Positions 46,600-54,960 of a stretch of DNA of 64,000 nucleotides are shown in pieces. Made by a program: the position numbers and the translations under genes. The notes beneath the pieces were generated by a model. It was not told the origin of the DNA and ran no database searches. It worked only from the letters and a program-made list of their open reading frames with translations. Numbering within the stretch: position 1 is the stretch's first letter; each line of letters starts with the position of its first letter. Source of the DNA: Pseudomonas sp. UBA6562 (GTDB lineage Bacteria; Pseudomonadota; Gammaproteobacteria; Pseudomonadales; Pseudomonadaceae); the NCBI RefSeq assembly GCF_002434265.1, contig NZ_DJJS01000007.1:686775-750774 (forward strand). The letters are read 5' to 3'.

Positions 46600-46992
46600 A
46601 TGAAGCGTCACCTGCCAGTGATCGCGTTGCTGATCGGGGCCTTGGCCGTGAGTGGCCCGGCCGCTGCCCATGGCTGGCGTGGAGCGGGGCCGATTCTGGG
46701 TGCGGCCGTAGTGGGCGCCGTCGTCGGCGCGGCCGTGTCGGGAGGCCAGGACCGCACCGTCTATGTCGACCGCGAGCCAACTTACTACGCGCCGCAGCCG
46801 GTCTATGTGCAGGCACCGCCGCCTGTCTACGTAGAAAGGCCGCCGGTGTACGTGCAAGCCCCACCCCCGGTGTATTACCAGCAGCCCTATGTAGTGGAGC
46901 GCTACGTGCCGGCACCGCCGCCGCCACCGCATTACCGTCGCTACTACGGCCCGCCACCGGGGTACTACGGCCCACCACCGCCCCGCTGGTGA
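46600..46992 (+). CDS. Secreted glycine-zipper protein with Pro/Tyr-rich tail
   Basis: 130 residues from the ATG at 46600, preceded by GGAGG. A signal peptide (KRHLPVIALLIGALAVSGPAAA) leads into a glycine-zipper segment GAAVVGAVVGAAVSGG. The rest is low-complexity Pro/Tyr/Val with repeated PPVYV units (QAPPPVYVERPPVYV) and a YYGPPPGYYGPPPP end. Such proteins are typically periplasmic or outer-membrane-associated. No enzymatic motif is seen, and the function is unknown. A terminator follows at 47030-47051. Confidence 0.8.
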   Translation: MKRHLPVIALLIGALAVSGPAAAHGWRGAGPILGAAVVGAVVGAAVSGGQDRTVYVDREPTYYAPQPVYVQAPPPVYVERPPVYVQAPPPVYYQQPYVVERYVPAPPPPPHYRRYYGPPPGYYGPPPPRW

Positions 46993-47029
46993 AGCCTGAC
47001 GCATGCGCACTCATTCCCCGGTACCCATG

Positions 47030-47051
47030 GCCCGCTTTCAGCGGGCTTTTT
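47030..47051 (+). terminator. Rho-independent terminator of the glycine-zipper protein gene
   Basis: GCCCGC (47030-47035), loop TTTCA, GCGGGC (47041-47046), then five T. It is a canonical short terminator 37 bases after the stop codon. Confidence 0.9.
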
Positions 47052-47220
47052 CATGCGCCCATGCAGCCCCCGGCCGACGAATGGATGAAGTTTTTGTCAT
47101 ACGGCCTGGCGGCTTTGACAAGCAATCGACAGCGTCTGGCCCATACTCCACAATGCGCCGCTTTTCGAGAGGGAAATCCTTTCGTAGCCAATGACATACC
47201 CACCATTAGTGAGCCTCGAC

Positions 47221-48144
47221 GTGAAAACCTCCCTGTCCATCCTCAGCCTGCTGTTGTTGCTCACAGGACCCGCGATCCTTCCCGCCGCTGCCGCTCAAGC
47301 ACCGGCCCAGGTGCAACGCGACCCGGCCAAGCTGCACCTGGCCTCTGGCAGCGCCTTGTTGATCGATCTGAACACGCGCAAGGAACTCTATTCGAGCAAC
47401 GCCGAACGCGTGCTGCCGATCGCCTCGGTCACCAAACTGATGACTGCCATGGTCGTGCTCGACGCCAAGTTGCCGATGGACGAAATGCTGACCATGACCA
47501 TCGCCAACAATCCCGAGATGAAGGGCATCTATTCACGTGTCCGCCTGGGCAGCGAGTTGAACCGTCGCGAAACCCTGCTGATCACCCTGATGTCGTCGGA
47601 AAACCGCGCTGCCACCAGCCTCGCCAACCACTACCCCGGCGGCTACGGCGCCTTCATTAAAGCCATGAACGCCAAAGCGCGCAGCCTGGGCATGAGCCAT
47701 ACCCGCTACGTCGAGCCGACCGGGCTGTCGACGCAGAACGTCTCTACCGCACGCGACCTGGCCAAGCTGCTCATTGCCTCGCGCAGCTACCCCATGCTCA
47801 GCCAACTGTCGACCACACGCGAAAAGACCGTGGCGTTCCGCAAGCCCAACTACACCCTGGGCTTTCGCAACACCGACCACTTGGTCAACAAGAGCAATTG
47901 GGACATCAACCTGACCAAGACCGGTTTCACCAACGAGGCCGGACACTGCCTGGTGTTGCTGACCAAGATGGACAACCGCCCGGTGGCGATGGTGATCCTC
48001 GATGCCTTCGGCAAGTACACCCACTTCGCCGATGCCAGCCGCATGCGCCAGTGGCTGGAAACCGGCGCCACCAAACCTGCGCCGGCCGTGGCCTTGCAGT
48101 ACAAGGCCGAGCGCCACGCGCGCACTCGCTTGGCGGCTGAGTAA
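47221..48144 (+). CDS. pbpG: D-alanyl-D-alanine endopeptidase (PBP7/8)
   Basis: 307 residues from a GTG at 47221 that leads straight into a signal peptide (KTSLSILSLLLLLTGPAILP); an ATG at 47191 would add ten residues before it and has a poor ribosome site. The serine peptidase S11 motifs are complete: SxxK as S69-VTK (IASVTKLMTAM), SxN as SSEN, and KTG in LTKTGFTNEAGH. The enzyme cleaves DD-crosslinks in peptidoglycan in the periplasm. A Cys lies in the KTG region (AGHCLVLL), as in other members. It is convergent with the CoA-transferase genes. Confidence 0.94.
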   Translation: MKTSLSILSLLLLLTGPAILPAAAAQAPAQVQRDPAKLHLASGSALLIDLNTRKELYSSNAERVLPIASVTKLMTAMVVLDAKLPMDEMLTMTIANNPEMKGIYSRVRLGSELNRRETLLITLMSSENRAATSLANHYPGGYGAFIKAMNAKARSLGMSHTRYVEPTGLSTQNVSTARDLAKLLIASRSYPMLSQLSTTREKTVAFRKPNYTLGFRNTDHLVNKSNWDINLTKTGFTNEAGHCLVLLTKMDNRPVAMVILDAFGKYTHFADASRMRQWLETGATKPAPAVALQYKAERHARTRLAAE

Positions 48145-48153
48145 TGAAATAAA

Positions 48154-48183
48154 GCGCCCGCCGCCGGCGACGGCGGCAGGCGC
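48154..48183. terminator. Long GC hairpin between pbpG and the CoA-transferase genes
   Basis: A 12-base stem with one mismatch (GCGCCCGCCGCC at 48154-48165, GGCGGCAGGCGC at 48172-48183), placed between two convergent stop codons. There is no long U-run. It is probably a shared bidirectional terminator. Confidence 0.65.
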
Positions 48184-48203
48184 AATACCGGCCTCTTACT
48201 GAG

Positions 48204-48860
48204 TCAGAACGTCATTTCCTTCACATCGGGCGCCACGATCAGCTTGCCGGCCGTCTTGTCGACGATTTCCTGCACGCTTACCCCCGGCGCCGTCTCTCGC
48301 AAAATGAAGGCACCGTCCTCGATTTCCAGGTAGGCCAGGTCGGTCAGCACCTTGCGGATGCAACCGGCGCCGGTCAGCGGCAAGCTGCAGCGCTCTAGCA
48401 GCTTGGATTCACCGTCTTTCGAGGCATGGGTCATGGTGACGATGATGTTCTCCGCGCCAGCCACCAGGTCCATGGCGCCGCCCATGCCCTTGACCAGCTT
48501 GCCCGGGATCATCCAGGAGGCGATGTTGCCCTGCACATCCACCTCGAAGGCGCCGAGCACGGTGAGGTCCACGTGCCCGCCGCGGATCATCGCGAAGGAT
48601 TGCGCCGAGTCGAAGATCGACGCGCCGCGGCGGGCAGTGACGGTCTGTTTGCCAGCATTGATCATGTCGGGATCGAGCTGGCTTTCATCGGGGAACTCGC
48701 CCATGCCGAGCAGACCGTTTTCCGATTGCAGCATCACATCCATGTCGGCCGGTACGTAGTTGGCCACCAGGGTGGGAATGCCGATGCCGAGGTTGACGTA
48801 GTAGCCGTCTTGCAGTTCACGGGCGACGCGTTGCGCCATTTGTTCGCGGGTCAGGGCCAT
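48204..48860 (-). CDS. 3-oxoacid CoA-transferase, subunit B
   Basis: 218 residues of the CoA-transferase family I beta subunit. It opens ALTREQMAQRVARELQDGYYVNLGIGIPTLV and carries the catalytic glutamate in LQSENGLLGMG. GAENIIVTMTH and KVLTDLAYLEIEDGAFIL-like segments match ScoB/AtoA. With the subunit A gene 33 bases upstream it forms a two-subunit enzyme transferring CoA between succinyl-CoA and acetoacetate or a similar 3-oxoacid. The substrate could also be a longer 3-oxoacid or dehydrocarnitine, and context does not settle this. Confidence 0.93.
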   Translation of the reverse strand: MALTREQMAQRVARELQDGYYVNLGIGIPTLVANYVPADMDVMLQSENGLLGMGEFPDESQLDPDMINAGKQTVTARRGASIFDSAQSFAMIRGGHVDLTVLGAFEVDVQGNIASWMIPGKLVKGMGGAMDLVAGAENIIVTMTHASKDGESKLLERCSLPLTGAGCIRKVLTDLAYLEIEDGAFILRETAPGVSVQEIVDKTAGKLIVAPDVKEMTF

Positions 48861-48893
48861 GATCGGGTTCTCTTGGAGGAATGAGGCCAGGGC

Positions 48894-49592
48894 TCAGGCC
48901 TTGACGGTACGTTTTTCGATGCGCTTCTCGAACTGGCCTACGATCACCCGATCGACGAAGATGCCCGGCGTATGGATTTCGCTCGGCAACAGCACGCCAG
49001 GCTCGACCAGCTCTTCCACTTCCACCACGGTGATGCGGCCGGCCGTGGCTGCCAGCGGATTGAAGTTCTGTGCCGTGTTGCGGTACACCACGTTGCCATA
49101 ATGGTCGGCCTTCCAACCCTTGACGATGGCGAAGTCGCCGGTGATGGCTTCTTCGAGGATGTAGGAACGGCCATTGAACTCACGCACTTCCTTGCCCTCG
49201 GCCACGGGTGTGCCGAAGCCGGTGGCGGTGAAGAACGCCGGGATACCGGCCCCGCCTGCACGCATCTTTTCCGCCAGGGTGCCTTGAGGGGTCAGTTCCA
49301 CTTCCAGTTCGCCGCTGAGCAGTTGCCGTTCGAATTCGGCGTTTTCGCCCACGTAGGAAGCGATCATCTTGCGGATTTGTCGGTCTTCGAGCAGCACCCC
49401 CAGGCCGAACCCGTCAACGCCGCAGTTGTTGGACACCACCGTCAGGCCGCGCACGCCCAGGTGCTTGATTTCGGCGATGAGGTTTTCCGGGATGCCGCAG
49501 AGGCCGAAGCCACCGGCCAGCACCGTCATACCGTCTGTGAGCCCTTCGAGGGCTTGTTGATAGCTGCTGACGCGCTTGTCGAGTCCGGCCAT
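48894..49592 (-). CDS. 3-oxoacid CoA-transferase, subunit A
   Basis: 232 residues of the family I alpha subunit, with the glycine-rich MTVLAGGFGLCGIPENL, VVSNNCGVDGFGLG, GAGIPAFFTATGFGT and YRNTAQNFNPLAA. It precedes subunit B in one operon and is divergent from a LysR gene across 111 bases. That spacing suggests the LysR protein regulates the operon. In P. putida such pairs take part in use of acetoacetate and other ketone-type substrates. I do not assign scoA, atoD or dhcA because sequence alone does not separate them. Confidence 0.93.
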   Translation of the reverse strand: MAGLDKRVSSYQQALEGLTDGMTVLAGGFGLCGIPENLIAEIKHLGVRGLTVVSNNCGVDGFGLGVLLEDRQIRKMIASYVGENAEFERQLLSGELEVELTPQGTLAEKMRAGGAGIPAFFTATGFGTPVAEGKEVREFNGRSYILEEAITGDFAIVKGWKADHYGNVVYRNTAQNFNPLAATAGRITVVEVEELVEPGVLLPSEIHTPGIFVDRVIVGQFEKRIEKRTVKA

Positions 49593-49703
49593 GGTGGGTT
49601 GCCTTGTGCGAGAGAAAAGGTATGGCCATGTTCACGCCTGACGACTTATTTGTTAATTTTGTTTTCGTGATGGATTGATAAAACTTCCAAAAGAGCATCT
49701 GCC

Positions 49704-50609
49704 ATGAACGTCAAGCAGCTACGGGCCTTCGCCAGCGTCGCCAAGTTCCAGAGCTTCGCCCAGGCCGGCGAGCACCTGCACGTCTCGCAACCCGCACTGA
49801 GCCTGACCATCAAGGCCTTGGAGGAGAACCTCGGCGGCGCGCTGTTCACCCGCACCACCCGCAGCGTCGCCTTGACCGCCGAGGGCGAGGTGCTGTTGCC
49901 GCTGGCGCGGCGGCTGTTGGCCGAATGGGACGACACCGAACAGCAGCTGCGCCAGCGCTTCACCTTGCAACTGGGCCGCGTCGCGGTGGCGGCGATGCCG
50001 TCGTTCGCCGGCAACCTGTTGCCGCCGGCACTCAAGGTGTTCCGTCAGCGCCATCCCAAGGTCAATGTCACCGTGCATGACGTCATCAACGAACAAGTGC
50101 TGGAACTGGTGCGCCACCGCCGCGTCGAACTAGGCATCGGTTTCGAACCGGACAGCGGCGAAGGTTTGCACTTCCACCCGCTCTATATGGACCGTTTCGT
50201 CGCCGTGGTACCTGCCGACTCGCCTCTGGCGAGTCGTGCGCACCTGGCCTGGCGCGATCTGCTCGACCAGGACTTCATCGCTTTGCAGCGCCCTTCGGCC
50301 GTACGCCTGCTGCTCGAAGAACATGCGCCCGTCGCAGCAGGATCGCTGGCCGTGGCGTTCGAAAGCCACCAGCTGTCCACCATCGGGCGTATGGTCGCCA
50401 GCGGTCTGGGCGTGAGCGCGGTGCCTGCGCTGTGCATCCGCCAGATGCAGGAGCTGGGCGCCTGCTGTGTGCCTCTGGTGGAACCCAGCGTGGAACGGCG
50501 CATCGGCGTCATGGCGCTGAGCGAACAGAAACTTTCCACCGCAGCCCAGGCGTTGCTCGATGTGCTGCTGGTCCACACACAGATTCCGGAGATGACATGC
50601 ACTACATGA
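49704..50609 (+). CDS. LysR-family regulator, divergent from the CoA-transferase operon
   Basis: 301 residues. The N-terminal winged helix is NVKQLRAFASVAKFQSFAQA with LHVSQPALSLTIKALEENLG, followed by the effector domain from about residue 90. The 111-base divergent spacer contains AT-rich DNA around 49650-49680 suited to LysR binding, though I cannot define a T-N11-A site with confidence. The stop codon overlaps the aldo/keto reductase start by 13 bases, so the regulator and reductase are co-translated. The likely target is the CoA-transferase operon, by position. Confidence 0.91.
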   Translation: MNVKQLRAFASVAKFQSFAQAGEHLHVSQPALSLTIKALEENLGGALFTRTTRSVALTAEGEVLLPLARRLLAEWDDTEQQLRQRFTLQLGRVAVAAMPSFAGNLLPPALKVFRQRHPKVNVTVHDVINEQVLELVRHRRVELGIGFEPDSGEGLHFHPLYMDRFVAVVPADSPLASRAHLAWRDLLDQDFIALQRPSAVRLLLEEHAPVAAGSLAVAFESHQLSTIGRMVASGLGVSAVPALCIRQMQELGACCVPLVEPSVERRIGVMALSEQKLSTAAQALLDVLLVHTQIPEMTCTT

Positions 50610-51418
50610 AACTGGCAGGTCGCGATGTTCCGGTCATTGGCCAAGGCACCTGGTACATGGGTGAGCGCCCCGACCAGCAGGCGGCCGAAGTGGCCGCGCT
50701 GCAACAAGGCATCGACCTGGGCCTGACCCTGATCGACAGCGCCGAAATGTACGCCGAGGGCGGTGCCGAGCGCGTGGTCGGCAAGGCCATCGCCGGACGC
50801 CGCGACCAGGTCTGCCTGGTCAGCAAGGTGTATCCGCACAACGCCAGCCGGCGCGGCGTGGTCGAGGCCTGCGAGCGCAGCTTGCAGCGCCTGGGCACCG
50901 ACCACCTCGAGCTGTACTTGCTGCACTGGCGCGGCCAGCATCCACTGGAGGAAACCATCGAAGCCTTCGAGCGCCTGCGCGAACAGGGCAAGATCGGTGC
51001 CTGGGGCGTGTCCAATTTCGACCTGAACGACATGCAAGGCCTGCCCTCCTCGGCCTGCGCCGCCAACCAGGTACTGTACAACCCCAGCCAGCGCGGCATC
51101 GAATTCGATCTGCTGCCCTGGAGCCGCGCCCAAGGCATGCCGGTCATGGCCTACTGCCCGCTGGCGCAAGCCGGACGTTTGCTCGGGCACCCCGTGTTGG
51201 CCGCAATCGCCGAAGCGCATGGGGCGACCCCGGCCCAGATCAGCCTGGCCTGCGTGGTCCAAGGCGGTGGTGTGGTGGCCATCCCCAAGGCGGTCAAGCC
51301 CGAGCATGTGCAGCTGAATGCGGCAGCCGGCGCCCTACGTCTGACCCCTGAAGACCTGCACGCCATCGACGAGGCCTTCCCAGCGCCGACGCGCAAACAA
51401 CGACTGGCTATCGTCTGA
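50597..51418 (+). CDS. Aldo/keto reductase
   Basis: 273 residues from the ATG at 50597, which overlaps the LysR stop and has CGGAG 5 bases upstream. The AKR catalytic tetrad is visible: Asp and Tyr in LIDSAEMYAEG, Lys in LVSKVYP and His in LYLLHWRG. GVSNFDLNDM and the cofactor-binding AIPKAVKPEHV are also present. It is an NADPH-dependent reductase of aldehydes or ketones, substrate unknown. Tight coupling to the LysR gene suggests a link with the divergent 3-oxoacid metabolism, which is inference. Confidence 0.9.
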   Translation: MHYMKLAGRDVPVIGQGTWYMGERPDQQAAEVAALQQGIDLGLTLIDSAEMYAEGGAERVVGKAIAGRRDQVCLVSKVYPHNASRRGVVEACERSLQRLGTDHLELYLLHWRGQHPLEETIEAFERLREQGKIGAWGVSNFDLNDMQGLPSSACAANQVLYNPSQRGIEFDLLPWSRAQGMPVMAYCPLAQAGRLLGHPVLAAIAEAHGATPAQISLACVVQGGGVVAIPKAVKPEHVQLNAAAGALRLTPEDLHAIDEAFPAPTRKQRLAIV

Positions 51419-51507
51419 GGCATTTGTTCGCATACACCTGAAAAAGCCTGCGTCGCCCTGTAAAGGACGACAGTCGCTGCTCAGGAACGCTCACCAAAGG
51501 ACTTCCC

Positions 51508-52170
51508 ATGCTCACCGCTTTACTGTTCGACCTCGATGGCACCCTCACCGACACCGACACCCTGCACCTGCAAGCCTTTCGCGACCTGCTTTTCGAGCAC
51601 GATGGCCGTGAGCTGAGCGCTGCAGAATTCGAGACCAAGGTCAGCGGGCGCGCCAACCAAGCACTGTTCGCCGACCTGTTTCCCGAACGTTCGCCTGCCG
51701 AGCGTCAAGCCTTGGCCGATCGCAAGGAGGCGCTGTTTCGCGAGCGCTCGCCGAACCTGAAGCCCTTGCCCGGCCTGCTGGGTGTGCTCGAGCATGCACG
51801 CCGTCTGAGGCTCGGCCTGTGCGTGGTCACCAACGCGCCACGGCTCAACGCCGAACACATGTTGCGCGCCATGGGCCTGGATCGGGCATTCGACCACGTG
51901 CTCGTCGCCGAGGAGCTGAGCCGGGCCAAACCCGATCCCCTGCCCTACCTCACCGGCCTCCAACGCTTGGGCGCTGAAGCCGCGCGAGCCTTGGCGTTCG
52001 AAGACTCGTTGCCAGGCGTCACGGCAGCGAACGCCGCAGGCATCTTCACGGTAGGCTTGAGCACCACGCAGCCGGCGCAGCGGTTGCTGGAGGCCGGTGC
52101 GCAGTTGGTGATCGAGGACTTCGACGATCCGCGCTTGTGGGCTTTGCTGGAGACCCACGGCCAGGTTTGA
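51508..52170 (+). CDS. HAD-superfamily phosphatase (subfamily IA)
   Basis: 220 residues. Motif I is FDLDGTLTDTDTLH with nucleophile D8 and general acid D10, motif II is VVTNAP, the motif III Lys is in SRAKPDPLPY, and motif IV is AFEDSLPGV. The helical cap after motif I makes it subfamily IA, the group of phosphoglycolate phosphatase and beta-phosphoglucomutase. The substrate is probably a small phosphorylated sugar or metabolite. It ends 9 bases from a convergent kinase gene and is preceded by a 90-base gap, so it likely has its own promoter. Confidence 0.9.
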   Translation: MLTALLFDLDGTLTDTDTLHLQAFRDLLFEHDGRELSAAEFETKVSGRANQALFADLFPERSPAERQALADRKEALFRERSPNLKPLPGLLGVLEHARRLRLGLCVVTNAPRLNAEHMLRAMGLDRAFDHVLVAEELSRAKPDPLPYLTGLQRLGAEAARALAFEDSLPGVTAANAAGIFTVGLSTTQPAQRLLEAGAQLVIEDFDDPRLWALLETHGQV

Positions 52171-52179
52171 CCCAACCGT

Positions 52180-54351
52180 TTAGCCAGCATTGGACTCAAG
52201 CAACCGGGCCAGCCCCTGCGCCAGCTCGGCGCGGCGGAACGGCTTGCGCAGCACCTCGAAACCGTTCAGTTCGCTCGGACTGAGGTTGGCATAGCCGGTG
52301 ATGATCAGCACCGGCAGCTGGGCCAAGCGCTGCCGGGCCTGCTGGGCGAACTCGGCGCCGGTCATGTCGGGCATCACTTGGTCGGTCAACAGCAGATCGG
52401 GCACAAAGCCGGCTTCGAGCAACGCCATGGCTTGCGCGGCGCTTTGCGCTTCGGTGACTTGATAGCCCAAGTCGCGCAACTGCAACGCCGTAGCCTGGCG
52501 CACGATTTCTTCGTCGTCGACCAGCAGCACATGGCAACCGCTCGGGGTGGGCAACGGTTCGGGGCAGTCGCCGTCGCGGCACGCAGCCGGTAGCGCAGTC
52601 GCCGGTAGCCACAAGGTCGCCTGGGTGCCCTGCTGCTCCTGGGAACGCAAGGTGAATCCCCCGCCCGATTGCAACGCCAAGCCCTGGACCATCGGTAGGC
52701 CCAGGCCCACACCCTGGCCGACGGTCTTGGTCGAATAGAATGGCTCGGTGCAACGCGCCAGGACCGCCTCGGACATCCCGCAGCCGTCGTCGGCCACTTG
52801 CAGCCAGATCAACTGCCCGGCGAGGATGCCGGCAGGCCGCGCATCACAGTCTTCCACCAAGCCAGCGCGAATTTCCAGACGCCCCCCGTGGGGCATGGCG
52901 TCGCGGGCGTTGATCACCAGATTGAGCAGCGCCAGCTCCAATTGGCTCGGGTCGATGACCACGCCCGGCAAATCGGCATCGATGTCCACGTGCAAGGCGA
53001 TGGTGGGCCCCAGCGAGCGGGCGATCAGCTCGCGCATGCCTTCGATCAGACCGGCCAGCGCCACCACCTCGGGCTTCAAGGTCTGTCGCCGGGCAAAGCT
53101 GAGCAGGCGTCCGACCACCGTGCGCGCTCGGTCGGCAGCCAGCAGCGCGCTGTCGATCAAACGCCCCGAGCGGGGATCGGGCACGCGTCGCTGGATCAGC
53201 TCCAGCGACGCGATGATCGGGGTGAGCATATTGTTGAAATCGTGGGCGATGCCGCCGGTGAGTTGGCCGATCATTTCCATCTTGCGCGATTCGTGCAGTT
53301 GCAGCATCGACGCTTCCCGCTGCGCAAGCATGCTGGATACACGCTCCTCCAAGCTGACGTTCAAAGCCACCAGGCTTGCTTCGGCGCGGGCATGCACGAT
53401 GGCCGTCCAGGCCAGCTTGGCGGTTTCTTCGATCAGCAGACGCTCGTCGTCGATGAAGACGTGTGGCGTATTGAAGTGCACGGCCAATGTGGCATCCAGG
53501 TGCTCGCCCGTGTGCACCGGCACCAGCAGGCTGGCACATAGGCCGCTACTGCCCGGCGCAGTGCGGTTGCCGACCACCGCCTGGCCCTGTGCCAAGCATT
53601 CGTGCAGGCGCTCGCCATGGTGCGCGTAGGATTGTTCGCGCTCCAGCACAGGCACCTCGGCGAGCCATTGCTGCTCGATGTGAAAGCGCTGGCCGTCACC
53701 GGCATCGCGACCGAAGAACACCCGTGATGCCCCCAAGTGCTCGCCAAGACGACGTATCGCGAACGTTTCGATTTGCGCGGCGTCCTTGATCTGCGGCAGG
53801 GTCCGACCCAGTTCCAGCAGAAAGGCCTGGCGCCGCTCGAACTGCACCCGCGCGGTCGTTTCGGTGACGATGCACAGCACGCCCCCTATGGAGCCGTCGA
53901 CCTCGCGCACGGCCGAATAGGACACATCGAACCAAGCGGTTTCGCCCAGCCCGTGGCGTTCGATATAGAACGGCCGGTCGCTGGCCGAGAACGTCTCGCC
54001 GGTCTCGCGCACGCCCCGCAACAGCGGCTCGAGGTCGTCCCACAACTCGCTCCAGTTCTCCTGAGCTGGGCGGCCCAGCGCCTGGGGGTGTTTTGCGCCG
54101 ATGGTCGGGGCGTAGGCGTCGTTGTACAGGGCCACATACTCCGGGCCCCAGAACAACACGATCTGCGCCTTGGCCGGCAGGATCGTCGCCATCAAGGTTT
54201 GCAGACTCGGCGGCCAAGACTGCGCGGCGCCCAGCGGTGAATCGTGTACATCCAAGGTGCGCAGCAAGGCAGCGACCGTTCCACCTTCGCGCAAGAAGCC
54301 AGGTGGAACGGCATGCGGGCGCTCTACGGCGCCGTCGGGATAGAGGTTCAT
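52180..54351 (-). CDS. PAS-GAF hybrid histidine kinase
   Basis: 723 residues, no membrane segment. An N-terminal PAS-like domain (about 45-165; LFWGPEYVALYNDAYAPTIG) is followed by a GAF domain (about 185-330). HisKA has H370 in LTGGIAHDFNNMLTP, the HATPase has NLVINARDAMPHGG and GVGLGLPMVQGL, and a C-terminal receiver has D657 in LLLTDQVMPDMTG. The AHDFNN type of kinase is common among soluble Pseudomonas sensors. There is no adjacent output regulator. It is divergent from the liuR-mvaB pair and convergent with the HAD gene. Confidence 0.9.
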   Translation of the reverse strand: MNLYPDGAVERPHAVPPGFLREGGTVAALLRTLDVHDSPLGAAQSWPPSLQTLMATILPAKAQIVLFWGPEYVALYNDAYAPTIGAKHPQALGRPAQENWSELWDDLEPLLRGVRETGETFSASDRPFYIERHGLGETAWFDVSYSAVREVDGSIGGVLCIVTETTARVQFERRQAFLLELGRTLPQIKDAAQIETFAIRRLGEHLGASRVFFGRDAGDGQRFHIEQQWLAEVPVLEREQSYAHHGERLHECLAQGQAVVGNRTAPGSSGLCASLLVPVHTGEHLDATLAVHFNTPHVFIDDERLLIEETAKLAWTAIVHARAEASLVALNVSLEERVSSMLAQREASMLQLHESRKMEMIGQLTGGIAHDFNNMLTPIIASLELIQRRVPDPRSGRLIDSALLAADRARTVVGRLLSFARRQTLKPEVVALAGLIEGMRELIARSLGPTIALHVDIDADLPGVVIDPSQLELALLNLVINARDAMPHGGRLEIRAGLVEDCDARPAGILAGQLIWLQVADDGCGMSEAVLARCTEPFYSTKTVGQGVGLGLPMVQGLALQSGGGFTLRSQEQQGTQATLWLPATALPAACRDGDCPEPLPTPSGCHVLLVDDEEIVRQATALQLRDLGYQVTEAQSAAQAMALLEAGFVPDLLLTDQVMPDMTGAEFAQQARQRLAQLPVLIITGYANLSPSELNGFEVLRKPFRRAELAQGLARLLESNAG

Positions 54352-54485
54352 TGCATGGAGGCCATCGAAATCAAAGGGCCAAAACTCGGGTTCTGAAGCC
54401 TATGAGATCAATCTGACGCAGATGTTCCACTCAAAGTCGGGCAAACCATACGGACGGTGACCGCCTCAGCTCGCTCGAGTGCTGC

Positions 54486-54501
54486 TTGACGTGTACGTCA
54501 A
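54486..54501. promoter_or_regulatory. LiuR-type operator in the liuR promoter
   Basis: TTGACGT-GT-ACGTCAA is a perfect 7-base inverted repeat around GT, 42 bases before the liuR start. It overlaps a -35-like TTGACG, with TATAGG at 54508-54513 as a possible -10. It resembles the LiuR motif of gammaproteobacteria as I remember it, so autoregulation is likely. Confidence 0.75.
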
Positions 54502-54542
54502 GGCGGTTATAGGTTGGTCGCACCTTGCGCCCGAGCCCGACC

Positions 54543-54938
54543 ATGAGCAGCCACACCTACAGCATTTCCGACCTGTCCCGCGAGCTGGACATCACTACCC
54601 GCGCCATCCGTTTCTATGAAGAACAAGGCCTGCTGGCGCCCGAACGACGTGGTCTGGAACGCGTCTATTCGGCCCGGGACAAAGTCACGCTCAAGCTGAT
54701 CCTGCGCGGCAAGCGCATCGGTTTTTCATTGGCCGAATGCCGTGAGCTGATCGGTCTATACGACCCCGCAGGTGGCAACGCCCGACAGTTGAACAGCATG
54801 CTGGCCAAGATCGCCGAGCGTCGCGCCCAGCTCGAACAGCAGATGCTCGACATCCAGCAGATGCACCTGGAGCTCGACACTGCCCAAGAGCGCTGCGAAC
54901 AGGCATTGGCCAACACCGGCGCGCCTCCTACCCTTTGA
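54543..54938 (+). CDS. liuR: MerR-family regulator LiuR
   Basis: 131 residues from the ATG at 54543. A MerR helix-turn-helix (YSISDLSRELDITTRAIRFYE, then EEQGLLAPERRGLERVYS) is followed by a coiled dimerisation helix (KIAERRAQLEQQMLDIQQMH). No metal-binding Cys is present, as expected for the LiuR group that responds to branched-chain acyl-CoA metabolism. It precedes mvaB by 22 bases. In P. aeruginosa liuR heads liuABCDE, but here only the lyase follows, so the other liu genes must be elsewhere. Confidence 0.87.
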   Translation: MSSHTYSISDLSRELDITTRAIRFYEEQGLLAPERRGLERVYSARDKVTLKLILRGKRIGFSLAECRELIGLYDPAGGNARQLNSMLAKIAERRAQLEQQMLDIQQMHLELDTAQERCEQALANTGAPPTL

Positions 54939-54960
54939 GCCTTCGTCAAGGAACACAATC

